Assembly: GCA_012295275.1 (NCBI GenBank) | Contig: CM022673.1 | Span: 4,250,605-4,314,604 of the forward strand | DNA: 64,000 nucleotides | Direction of reading: 5' to 3' | Source: Chrysomallon squamiferum | Taxonomy: Eukaryota > Mollusca > Gastropoda > Neomphalida > Peltospiridae | Shown here: positions 50,861-63,000 of the stretch, one piece after another | Layout of the letters: each line of letters opens with the position of its first letter | Numbering within the stretch: the stretch's first letter is position 1 | The notes under the pieces: generated by a model | What the model was told of the DNA's origin: nothing | The model's database searches: none | What the model saw: only the letters and a program-made list of their open reading frames with translations | Position numbers and translations under genes: made by a program

Positions 50861-52961
50861 CCTCTCCTGCTTAAGAAAAATAAAAAAAAACTTTGCTAGT
50901 TCTTTCTTTTTCTCTTTTTAAAAGTAATATATATTGATTACAAGATACCAAGACTGGTCTATAGTTTAACATTTTTTTTTTTTTTTTTTTAAAGTATACT
51001 TATAAACTTAATAGGTTTAACTAGTGCTTCTTCATAATTTTAAATGTCAAACGGTATCCTTTGATAATATTTCATTCAAAAGGCTTAGGCACACCTATTT
51101 TTGTAGGATACACAGTAACAATAAAAAATAAAAAATTTGTTTAACTCATTTTAATGTACATACATTACATTCAAGATGTGCAATTCAACCAGAACATAAG
51201 AAATAAAAATATCTTTTATTCTTTCCTTTTTGAAGCCTACATCTGTTTTTGTGTATAATTATGACAGTGTTTGCTGAAAGTAATGACATCAGGACCTAAA
51301 AATTTTCACCAACTTAGACTCTAAGCTTCTGATATGAAAAAATCTATTTATAGATTGGTTTGTATTTCCTAAGACTGTCAAAAGCAATTATCAATAAATA
51401 ATTATAATCTGCTATAAACAAAATTAATGAAGCAGATTTTTTCACTCGTAAACAAAATCAGGTTACTGTTTTGTATTTACAAAGCAAAACTGAAAGAAAA
51501 AAATTCAAAATGAAATTAAATATAACTTGGTAGTAATATTTAGATTTTGTGGTAAGTTCCTGTGGTTCACAAGATGCAAACTTGATACCAAAACAAGTGA
51601 CATGGTTAATGATATCACAAAAATGAATGATCACATTGTTTTTAATAATATAAATACGTAAAATTACATCAACATCCCCCGCTAATGCTGTGATTAGGTT
51701 CCTGAAAACCATATGATAGGTGAAACTGATTTTACACAATTACGTAAATAATGTTTCTTTAGTATATTTCTGGCCAAATAATTATATTCTTACAGTTACC
51801 GAATAACCCCCCGCCAAAAAAAATACAACCAAAAAACAATCCTCTGCTAAAAAATTCTGAAATAAATGTATACTTCATTAAGACAAATAAATAAAAATAA
51901 AACAATTTTTTTATTTTTGTTTTTCTGCTGATGTAGTAGTGGATGTAGTGGTGGTGGTTGGCAGGTAGGGAGACTAGTGAGTCCCCAGTTCCCCTTCATA
52001 ATCAGTTAAGGGAAATGAAGAAATTATGTCTCTCATAATCAGTTACAGGTGAAGAAGAAACTAGGTCCTTCCCATCAGCAGTTACAGGCAGAGAAGAAAT
52101 CGGGTTCATCTATCTCATCATCAGTTGCAGGAAGAAGAAATTATGTCTCTCATAATAAGTTACAGGTAAAGAAGAAACTAGGTCCATCTCATAGTAGTGA
52201 AAGGTATAGAAGCTTGGTGCTTAAAGGATCTTTGTTAAAGGAGAATCGGTGTCCATTTTAAATTTTGTAACAGAAATGCCTGATGGGTTGTTAAACAGAT
52301 GTTTGAAGAGAGCAAAAAAACCACTGAACAGTAATTAACATGGTGCCTCAAGAGTTTATAGTATCAAGTTAAAGTGCACTTGCTAATTACAGTAAATCCA
52401 GTCAGAACCACATTTTTCTCTAAGAAATACATCTAAAAATAAAAATAAATAATAGTTAAATATGGATAGAAAATTTCATTACCATAAAACTTTTTTTTTT
52501 TTACCTTATATTCCAATCACTTTTCTGATATATTTATTTTGCACTCCTCAAATAAATTCACAAGTACTACAAGAAGTATACACCTTACAACAGTGGTTGA
52601 AAGTTCCCTCATCCATAAAACAAAACAAGGTTCATCATACACATGTAAGCTGTCTTTTCTTGGAGCAGTTTTGTCCGAAACACCACACCATTTATAATGA
52701 CCTCTTTAACTGTTCACATCTCTCAAAATTAAAATTAAATTAACGTCTTCACTTCATTGTATGAGAGACATCATGTGTAGAATTTGGAATTTTAAACAAT
52801 AGTTTTTCTTCTAAAACAGTAGTAAACAATAATAACAAAAGAAAAACAGAAAACCTCTTAGCATGGATATGTAATTCACAAGACAATGTCAGATAAGCTG
52901 GGTTAACATTACATGTCCCAATCATACATTAAATACGGTTCACTCCAGTCTTGCTGTGGCT
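50861..52961 (-). other. Non-coding 3' flank of NSFL1C
   Basis: No exon is seen. The plus strand is A-rich overall, consistent with minus-strand transcription and a possible long NSFL1C 3' UTR. It contains the minisatellite at 52000-52200. A minus-strand AATAAA overlaps the stop codon at 52961-52966 but is too close to be the likely signal. Confidence 0.35.
52000..52200. repeat. Degenerate minisatellite, unit about 36-40 bp
   Basis: About five units built on CATAATCAGTTACAGG followed by GAAGAAACTAGGTC, with variants (CATCAGCAGTTACAGG, CATCATCAGTTGCAGG, CATAATAAGTTACAGG). It is G-rich compared with its surroundings. One plus-strand frame stays open across it (52049-52261) and repeats KKKLGPSH, which I treat as a by-product of the repeat. 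Confidence 0.8.
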
Positions 52962-53849
52962 TTATTTCAATCTCTGTACAATAACAGCGTTTAACAGTTT
53001 AGCTTCTTCTAGTGTCTGTGTGTTGTCTGTGAGTTCCTTGTTCGGAAATGTTGTCTGCAGAATGAACTCTGAACTTGCGTATTGTGGACGGGAACTAACA
53101 GTTGTCAAGGAAATAAGCTTTAAGAAAACAAACAATGCAGTTTAATATAATTTAATCAATATCAAAAAAATAAAAACTGTTATTTAGACATTATGTAAAA
53201 AATCAAGAATATAATTAAGTCTATGTAAAAAAAAAAAAATTTGAAATATAATTAATTTAGTATTCAATAAAAAAAAAAATAATAATAATAATAATAAATA
53301 GATAGATATTAATTTAGACTATTTAATAAATAAAAAATATAAATAAATTAATATCTGAAACATAACTATAATTTAGCTAGTATAAATAAAAAATAAATAA
53401 AATAAGAAATTTTCTTCAATAAAGGAAATTCAAATAAGAAAATCTATTAAAATTTTAGACCTGTAAATATATTTTTTTTAAATTTATCTAGAAATTTCAA
53501 ATTTGAGTAGGGAAAGAATTATATATAATAACAGTCATCATGATAATCATGTCATAAAAAAATATAAATAACTGAAATTTTTGTTAATGCTCATATAAAG
53601 TTATTTTGGTATTTTTACTGATACTGAAACTCCAATTTTATTAAACTCTTTTGAAAGTATCATTCAAACACTGGTTCTTTCCACTTTAAATAGTTATTTA
53701 AACTTACTGAAATTTAAATAAAATAACAAAAAAGGTAGTTTAAACTAATCCATATAAATTTATGTAAAGGATACGATGTGATGAAATTTCTAATGTCACT
53801 AACTCTGTGTGAATGATTAAATTTGGCAACCAATCTGAAAAAGACAACA

Positions 53850-53930
<81 letters not shown>

Positions 53931-56205
53931 AATAAATAAATAAATAATAATAATAATTTCTTACATCAGGCAAGGTATTTTACAAATAGTTAATAAGGAC
54001 TGATGGTATGTACTTGTTTAGAATGTGTACAAAAAATAAATAAATAAAAGTAATATACAGAAATTTGACAAAACAGAGCCTAATATAATGGTGGAGTTAC
54101 TTACTGCACTATGGAAACTTTTTAGTAATATGATAATATATCTTATATAGCAAAATAATATATAGCAAATTAAGGATAATTTATTGATCATCAAATTTCT
54201 GTATGTTATTTTAAAGCAATACATTATCTTAGATTTTTAAGCTCTGACTTGGAATTAATACAATTAAAAAACTTAATTTGTTTAGGATATTTACATAAAG
54301 GATGAAGTATATGAACAGCAATGCTCCTATTTCAGTAACTAGACACTTATCAAATGCACTTTTATCTTACTGCCAGTGATCTTGTTCAGCATGCGATAGA
54401 TGAATAACAGGTGTATATATCAAATGAATTAAGAAAAATGATACTAATTATTCATTCAACATTCAACAGATACTATAATGATCTAGTAAGGAACATGCTT
54501 GTTTACCTTGTGCCATCTGCAAGTCTTATTTGAATACTGGTCACTGGTTTGGAATTGTCTACATCTGGACTGACCTCTTTGGTGGTCGATGTAGTAGTTG
54601 CTGTCACAACATGTGGAGCAGGACTATATAAAAGAAAAAATTACAATTTACACATTAAACATAAAATTTGTGTACAGCACTTTTGCGTAAATAATTCAAG
54701 TTTCACAAGAACCATATTAAAATATTTATTAATATTTATTTTTAAAATATCAACATTGAATATACAACACCTGTTGGAATACAATTTTAATTGTTTTTTT
54801 TCTAATATCATTTAGGAACTAGACACTGAAACTACAATCAGTTCATTTTAACTTGGATATCTTCAGGAAATCATTTTTATTGCAGATTTGAATGATAATA
54901 ATAAGCATGATTTATTAATTTTATTAGCATAAATAAACAAAATTTTAAAAAACATGCAAACGTTATAAATATTGTAACACTTCGCTATTGCAGTTATAGA
55001 ACACCAGTATTATTCTGGAAACTGTACAATATGTGAAATACCAACCTGCCCAACAAATGCCCTTCTCCTGTGAAAGCTTTCGTTGAAGTTTTTGGTTTGA
55101 CATATTGTTCATTCCTGTGATCTTCCATATTCAGGTTCACCTCTCCACCCCGAGCTTGTCGCACCAATTCCTTTGGCACTTCACTGTAAAATTAATACAA
55201 GAAAACAAAAAACATGTCATATTTATTTTCTGAGACATTTTGATTGGCATACATCCATTCATTTACGTTTGTGCACATACACTTGTGCTACACATATACA
55301 CAGGTTTATTCATACCTGTTCATATGTGTGTGTATATATGTATGTATATGTGTGTGTATATATATACAAATACGCACTAATAAATACAAACATACCAACC
55401 CATAAACATATGTATATAAACAAGTGCCTATACAACAGACAGACAAAAAGATAAAAATAATGTGTCAATACAAAATTTATCATCTCTTTCAGGTAATTAT
55501 TATTATAATTATTATTATTATTTTGGTTTTGTTAAACCAAAGGGATTTTAATTTTATCTATTCTCAAAGCAACATGAACAGATATCATTGCAAATTAATA
55601 CAAACCCTTTCTTAATGGATTCAAGAAATTCCTGGTTGGTAGCATCATTAAAGTCACGTATAGGCCCATCATCAATACTGAACCCATCTTTCCACAGTTT
55701 TAGCACCATATCAACCTGAAACACCAATCAAAAATAAATTATTTATCCAAATGACTTTTTTTTTTAATAGTCCAAAATACTAAATGCAAATTGCTGATGA
55801 ATTTGAAAAGTATATTTTACAGTACAATTTATATATAATCTGTATTTATTTTACATTTAGTATAATTAATTTTTTTTTCATTTTAGATAAGTGAAATGTT
55901 ATCATAATGCACATTTTGTTATCTAGAACCAAAAATATTTTTATCTTTAATGTTTCAGATAAATGCTGTCCTTAATTTAACACTTCTGTCCTAACTGTGT
56001 GCAAAATAAGCAATCACAAAGTAAATCCAACAGATAATAACTATTTCATGAAACTATCCCAACTCCAAAAGCCTGTTTATAAATATAAATGTACAGTGTG
56101 CCATAAATAATGTTTTTTTTAATTCAAAACACATCAGCTATGCCAGCTGGTATAGATTCAGAACTTTAATTTGTGACTGCTTCATTGAGTCAATTTGTAT
56201 GTGAA

Positions 56206-56265
<60 letters not shown>

Positions 56266-58151
56266 CAGACAGACTTTGGTGAAGCAGTCACAAATGAAAG
56301 TTACACACACACTCAAACACAAATGCACAGATACACACACACAAACACAAACCTGTCTGGGTTGAGAAGGACCTGATCGCCCAGGAATAACCACAGAATC
56401 AGCTTCTGTCTCTCCCAACCGATAACCTGTACCAACAAAAGTTGATGTTGACCGTCTCTTCGCACCTGTGTCGTCCAACACTTCAGCACCATGCCTAGCA
56501 TACAGATATTCAACTGTTAATTTTGATTCAATTCAAAAAGTCTGTTAACAATCAATTTAATCCACAATTTGATTTGTATTCCATTTCTTAAAAAACAAAT
56601 GCCACTAATCAAAATTAAATTTTTCAAAATTAAAACTGTGTTATTAGAATTTTAGACAAAGTTACATAAATAACTTACTCCTTTGCTGACTGAAACAAAC
56701 TATCCACAACCTTGCTACCTTTTTTCTTTGATGGACCCAAAATCTGCTGTCCACTGCAAAATAAAAAAAAATTAAATTAAAATTTTAAATAAATATGTCT
56801 TTTTTTAAAGAAATATCCTTTTTTTTTTTTAAACAACATTACTTTAAATAAGCTGTATGTTGTTTTTTTATGAATGTATTAATTGAAAATATTTCAAATA
56901 CAAAATCATAACATATAAGAAATGACAAATATTAAAATGTTAATTTTCAGTAGCTCTTGAATTCAGTAATATAAATCCCATAATGAAAGCTCCAACAAGT
57001 TGAATTTGTTAACAAATCATATAACCTTCTTTCTGATCCGCCAGCATAAAATGCTTGAGTTTCATTATCTGAATCACTGTCATCAGATTCATGTTTCAAA
57101 CTCCCAATAGTAGCAAACCTGAAATAAAAACAATTTTTTTTTAAATTAAAACAAATAAATAAAGATAGTTTCATGAACATATACCACAAAGTCAATCTTA
57201 ATGTAACTAAATTATGATGTAAAAACAGACCAATGATACTATGGTGTCATTTCTAAATGTATAAACTATACATCATAAGATTTCTTATCAGTATACAAAT
57301 AATTATTTTATATAACTGAACCTTGAAGTAGCTGTCTGATGCTGCCTTGCAGCACTTTCAGGTGGAGGTATATCATCATCAAGAATATCACCTGATCGAG
57401 CAGCACCTTCACCATCATCATCATAAAAACTGGCCATAGCAAGCTTGAAAATAAAATAAATTGTTAATAGATATTTAGCTTAAATTGATGAATAATATAT
57501 TTATTTTATTATTTTTTAAAGTATGAATTTAATTACTGAGTAGGGAAAGAAAAGGCAACATTATTTAATAATATGATTTTGCTAGTAAATTAAACGTTTT
57601 ATTCAGTTTACCAAAAACGTCTTTAAGATTACTGATATTTTAACTTGTTTATGTAATAGTTTTTAATTACTGTTCATCTTTCATCTACTATAAAAATGTA
57701 ATGCTAATTAGTTAATTATAAAATAACAGTTTCTATTCTTAACTTCCCTAAATTCAATTTAACAATTTATTTCCAGCTAAATTAATCACTGCCATAAATG
57801 CAAACAGATGACAGTGTCTTAGTATATAACACTAAGTTGCACTGCTTCTGTTGTTATTATGTCGCATAATTATAAAAATTGATTTCTTTCTTAGTTTGCT
57901 TAGACGAACGTCAAGTAGAAGAGCACTGCATTATGTATACACTACAGCATTGGCGTAACGTTATTCAACACACTTCTGTGAAGTAAATGATAAATTTATA
58001 TCACTAATCTTTTAGGAAGTTTATCACATAAAGAAAAGTAATTTACCTCTAAATTCCATGAAGCAGATTCAAGATAAAATCTTGCTCTGTCGTGGTCGAT
58101 GCCGGTGACATTAACAAATTGTTGAATAATATTTTCGTTTTGGTCTGCCAT
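52962..58151 (-). CDS. NSFL1C: NSFL1 cofactor p47, p97/VCP adaptor (10 exons, 364 aa)
   Basis: Exons: 58151-58047, 57443-57322, 57118-57026, 56753-56679, 56494-56353, 55715-55606, 55183-55046, 54623-54507, 53834-53775, 53094-52962 (1095 nt, phases join). p47 links the p97/VCP ATPase to membrane fusion of Golgi and ER and to ubiquitinated cargo. Domains: UBA (1-45; [20 protein letters not shown]), an acidic DDD/SDSD linker, and a basic patch [11 protein letters not shown]. The SEP domain is at about 180-245 ([18 protein letters not shown], then GEVPKEL), and the C-terminal UBX domain at about 283-364 ([20 protein letters not shown] and [10 protein letters not shown], ending [11 protein letters not shown]). 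TTFPNKEL is the p47 version of the p97-binding loop. Length and order match the 370-residue human protein. Intron 9 looks U12-type. It is head-to-head with PEX16 and converges on DNAJC25. Confidence 0.96.
53095..53774 (-). other. Probable U12-type (minor spliceosome) intron, NSFL1C intron 9
   Basis: Reading the minus strand, the donor is GTATCCTTTAC (53774-53764), which matches the U12 consensus RTATCCTTT. A branch site TTCCTTGAC lies at 53112-53104, eight bases before the acceptor AG (53096-53095). There is no long pyrimidine tract next to the acceptor. The intron interrupts a codon (phase 2) between FITS and SRPQY in the UBX domain. Confidence 0.85.
53850..53957. repeat. (AAT)n/(AAAT)n microsatellite
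   Basis: About 24 AAT units, then five or six AAAT units, then more AAT, just outside the acceptor of NSFL1C exon 9 (minus strand), inside intron 8. Confidence 0.92.
56162..56350. repeat. Inverted repeat with (GT)n and (AC)n arms next to an NSFL1C donor
   Basis: Unique-sequence arms 56162-56188 and 56276-56302 are inverted copies sharing TTTGTGACTGCTTCA. A (GT)n tract of about 26 units (56209-56261) lies between them, and AC-rich DNA (56303-56350) follows the right arm. The AC-rich side abuts the exon 5 donor at 56352. Confidence 0.85.
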
Positions 58152-58292
58152 TTTTATACAATGAGAAAGCAATTTTCATTTTCAAAGATTTCTTTTCATA
58201 CGTCTAAAAATAGAGTAATTTCCCTTCTGCTTGGCAGTTTATTAGGTGTACCAACAAACGAAATATTCCTCAATTATTAGAATTGTTATTAC

Positions 58293-58338
<46 letters not shown>

Positions 58339-60028
58339 TTAATAGTCGGTTATGATTATGTCCTCGTTCTTCCTGCTTAATCGAATGACAATCACAATGC
58401 ATCGGCATTTGTGTTTTGTTTTAATGCGTATAATATATAAAACGGAAAAATAAATGTATTAATTTACACAAATACGTTAATTAATACATTAATAAATAAT
58501 CTAATTAATTAATTAATACATTAATAAATAATCTAATTTATACATTAATACATTAATAAATAATCTAATTTATACATTAATACATTAATAAATAAATAAA
58601 CAAATATTCTTTCTCATAGATTTCAAATCACAACTATTTAATATGAACGAAATACCATTTGCAGTCAACCAAACTTAACCTATGCGGTACACTTAAACAA
58701 AATCTAATTAGTAATAATCTAATTTTGTTTATTTTATTTTCAGAAAGAAATATAGTCAATAATAATAATAATAATAATGAGAGTTTGGGGACAATGAGAG
58801 AAAGAAAATGTTGCAGTATACTATTTTCTCAGTGTTATATTAATTACTAGGATTTACATATTTACAATACAGTATTCCTTCGCTATTCGCGGGGATTACG
58901 TTCTTTACCCCCGCGAATAGCGAAAAACCGCGAATATTGGATGCAGTTTTAAAACGTCTATTATGAGATTATATACGGTACTAAATGCTTCCCAAACACT
59001 TTCTAAAGACTCTCTTACTCATTAATACAGTAATAATGTAGTAATATTGCATGCAGTTATGTATTTCACTAATGTAGTAATGATAATGTAAACACATTTT
59101 AATTTTGTACTGAAACAATATTTTAATCAGAAAGAAACGTAAGTGCAGGAGGACAGTAACACCGCATAGCATAGTTACCCATACAGTATTACTATGCGTA
59201 CAACATATGTATTAGAACTGACAGAAAGTGGAACAAATTTAAAGGCAAACAGACAGATAAATACAGTACGCACAGTTCACGTAATAATAATACAATTCAG
59301 TAATAATATGCAATTAAAAACATTATTAATACACGGTCACAAAAAGTATGCACTGTACATACATTTATAAAAAAATACGTACTGTATTGCAATAATAATT
59401 GAAAAAATTTGATATTGTTTGTGCTGTCACCAATAATGAATGATAATAAAATGATGATGAAATTTGCAGTGCCATACGATGATGATGATAACACTAATGT
59501 ACAGTATGGCACAGCTTAGCTGCTGCTTTACAGCACTTTAGGTAATTATTCCTACTCTTCAGGCACTTAAGTCTCTATGACCTACAAAAACCCGGTTTAC
59601 CGAGCATTTGTTTTTATGACGTTATGACGCTAGCCTGGTATACCAGCATACGATGCGATAGGGTTAAGAGCCTAACCCGCGAATGGGGAACCGCGAATAG
59701 GTGAGAAAATATCAACGCACGCGCGCGCACACGCATCCACACATACACAGAACAAATACAAACATGTGGAACAGTGAATAAAATATGTTTAATACAATAA
59801 ATGCTATTTGTAAATATTTTCGAATTAGATAATTTCATCTGGATTACTTATTAAAACAAAAGGTCTTCTCCCGATACCAAACGCAATGAGTTACTTAGAA
59901 AATATAATATTACACTCGCATTTAGCGTAAACTAACGATGCTAGCCGAACTTGGTGAGAACCCTTCGTCGAAACATTTTGCCGAAAAGAGACGAGTATTT
60001 CCGATTGGGAAAACCCAAGCAAAGCAAC
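58152..60028. promoter_or_regulatory. Head-to-head spacer between NSFL1C and PEX16
   Basis: About 1.9 kb holding both promoters. An (ATT)n run (about 58297-58337) and degenerate TTAATACATTAATAAATAAT repeats (58480-58600) lie on the NSFL1C side, and a pogo/Tigger-like relic at about 58868-59706. The last 150 bases before PEX16 are less AT-rich and probably carry its core promoter and 5' UTR. Confidence 0.5.
58868..59706. mobile_element. Pogo/Tigger-like element relic with CGCGAATA palindromes
   Basis: It begins TACAGTATTCCTTCGC, then a perfect 16-bp inverted repeat (TTCGCTATTCGCGGGG at 58879-58894, partner 58909-58924) and ACCGCGAATA. The far side carries CCGCGAATGGGGAACCGCGA near 59678-59698. 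CAGTA starts with TCGCTATTCGCGG are typical of pogo/Tigger non-autonomous elements. The matching right terminus is not visible, so it is truncated or decayed. No transposase frame remains. Confidence 0.45.
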
Positions 60029-63000
60029 ATGGCTGACACTTTAAAAAATGTATATGAAAAATATAAACAGTCAGTCAGAGATCATCCTGAAAAAATAGGA
60101 CAAGTGGAAACCAGTGTTCGTTTATTATCATATCTTGTTGCAGGTACTTTTGAATTTTGTTATTTTGTTATTTTTTTATTTCTTTTTGCACATTTTTTTA
60201 AATAACTTAATAAGAATTCGTAATTTTTTGTTGTTTCTTATGAAACGATTATTTAGTCTTTGCAATGTAGTATAATTTTGTCGGTGCAACAACGTCAAGC
60301 TTGGGAATGCATCGAACCTTTGGATCAGCAAGGTTAGAGAGGGCATAAGCTTGATAAAGAAACATTTGCCAATAGATAACTTTTTCATTCTTTGCTGAAC
60401 CGGTGTGAGGTAATTCTGTAATTATAATTTTAAATTTATAGTAATATCTGGAATTGATAGACATTTTACTTTGAACATATTTTAAAATTTAAACTTAAAC
60501 ATTGTCAAATTTTATTGTTATACATTTAATGATATAAATAGTAAAGCTCATAAGGCAAAGTAAGTAAATGGGATTAATAATGAAAATGCCATAGGTGTAA
60601 CAATTTACTGTAATTTTCAAGTACAATTTCGAATTTCTCTAAATATTATTATTACAGCTTGAGTTAGTGATATAAACACGTATTATTTTACTCTTTTTAG
60701 GAAGATTTGGAAGTTCACAGGTGCTGTCAGAGTTGATGTTTACAACATCAAATCTTCTTGTTCTTCTTAATGATGCCATATTGAAGCAGAAATCCAAAAT
60801 TGTTCCAAAAATTGTAAGTGTTGTTTTTTCTTTATGATTCTTATAAACACAGACTTACTGTTTGAATGCAATTTTTTTGTATTAGTTATATTTTTGACAC
60901 AAGTTTATGTAAATGATATTTTATTAACATATATCATAAAGTAATTACAAGTCAATGACAAATATTTATTTAAACTTTAATTTACATTCATTTTTGTGTA
61001 GCAGTCTGATTATAAAATTAAATGTTTTATTACTTAACCCACATCAGAAAGAACAGCTTGTATCATTATCATCAACATCATTATCAGTTAAAATTTTATC
61101 ACTTATATTTTAATTTTTACATTATCATTATAATTATAATTATTATTTCCAGCCTGTATCCCAGGAACGATTGTGCCAGCTTCTCACTGTTTTGGAGTAT
61201 GTCGAAGTGTTTGTTGAAATTACTGCAATGAGGCTCTGGACTCCCACTGGTCGATGGCTGGTCATCGCAGCAATCCAGATAGCAAAGTATGACCACTGGT
61301 CAAAATTACTTCAAAAATAATTTAAAAAACATTTAACAGTTATTTTAAATATTTGAATACTACAATAAATCATTGTCAGAATTACCCAAATATATTTATT
61401 AAGCATTGTGAAACTCCCAGCCTATGTATTTTCTTAGCATGGTCAAGAGTATATGCATATATCTGTGTTGTTCAACCTGTTGTGGAATTATGTGTATCTA
61501 ATTAAATTTTGTAAACATTATTAAATAATTATAGAAAATGCAATATAAGAAAAGTGAATGAAGAAAAAATTTAATTAAACAAACATTCCCAAAAATAATA
61601 TTTTAATTTTAATTTTTTTATTTTTTAATTTTTAATTTTTAATTTTTAATTTTTTAAAGCTGTTTTCAGATGTAGGTAAATATTTAAATCTGTCTTCGAA
61701 GAAGTCAAATATTCACCAAACATAATATTTCCAATGTTTTCAATGAAAACCTTTTTCCTTACTGGATTTTTCTATTTCAAAATCAATTTTTAGCTATGAC
61801 AAGATTCAGTTTCATTTATTTAAAAAAAAAGAAAAAAAGAATATCAATTTTAATCATGATTTCTGCTTCTTTCACCAGGGCTGCACTTCGCTTCTTCTTG
61901 TTGGTGAAACACAAAGCCGGCATCCAGCCTACCCCACCTATAGTTCCCATTGACAGAGAAACCCTTGTCAAAACTCCAGAAGATAGTGAAAGTGAATTAG
62001 CACAGGTAGGATTAAATTAAAACAAATGAAACTTCTATGTAAACAAAAGAAATTTTAAAAACTTGGGTATAAGTAGTTGAAATACAAAATAATTTAACTT
62101 GAATAAAAATAAAGTAAACAAGTAAATTAAATTTAAATATTAATGATAGGAAAATAAGTAGGAGGTTTTATTTCATGGTTATGTGCTTTGCAATAGGAAC
62201 TGGCGGTGTTGTGTGTATGGATATACATTTTTGCATCACTGTTTATGACTGTGTGCATATGTGTGTGTGTGTGTGTGTGACTTTGTGTGTTTAAAACAGT
62301 CTGCATATTTACATAACATAATTGTAATTTTACTGATAATTTTCTTTAATATGTGAATGTAATTGCTGTTAACAGCAAGCTGATAAAATTATTGATGGAA
62401 TTGATCAGCACACTGAATTAAAGAGTCCTGTGACCTTCACTTTGAAAAGATCAGGCAAAACTGTGAGGACAATATCTGCAGGTAAACATAGCAATGCTGT
62501 TTTTATTCAATGCATAATATATTTTCTTAACATGAGTGCCAGCATATCTGTTTTATTTGTTACCATTTTAGTTTTGCTAATATAATTTGTGTTACATGTG
62601 GATTTAACAAAACTACAATTCAATAAAAATATAGAGATTTTTATTTTTTAATTTGTTTTTGAAGTATAAAGCTCTATATTAATACTTTTATTTTTTTTTT
62701 CTTGCTATTATAAGAGAATATTTTATATATATATATATATATATATTATATGTGTGTGTGTGTAAAAATACGGAGGATTGCAGCTGTTTTTGGTCTTTGT
62801 GTTGATAATCTTTATCATAGTTTACGGAAGGAGCAGTAATACTTTTTTTAACTTTGTTTCTTTTACTAAAAGGGTTTCTACATTTTTTTCAACAGCTCCT
62901 CCACTCAACTTGAGAACTTGGTCATTGCCAAACCTGCAGAAGTCACCCAAGGACAAAAGAAAACAGCTCACTCCAACAGTTCTGAACAGACAGCAAGTTT

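Noticed and set aside
52049-52261. Plus-strand 70-codon frame over the minisatellite
   Set aside because: It is explained by the tandem repeat; no domain, splice or transcript evidence supports a protein.
53740-53973. Poly-tyrosine frame on the minus strand
   Set aside because: It is a translation of the (AAT)n microsatellite next to NSFL1C exon 9; only the [15 protein letters not shown] frame is coding.
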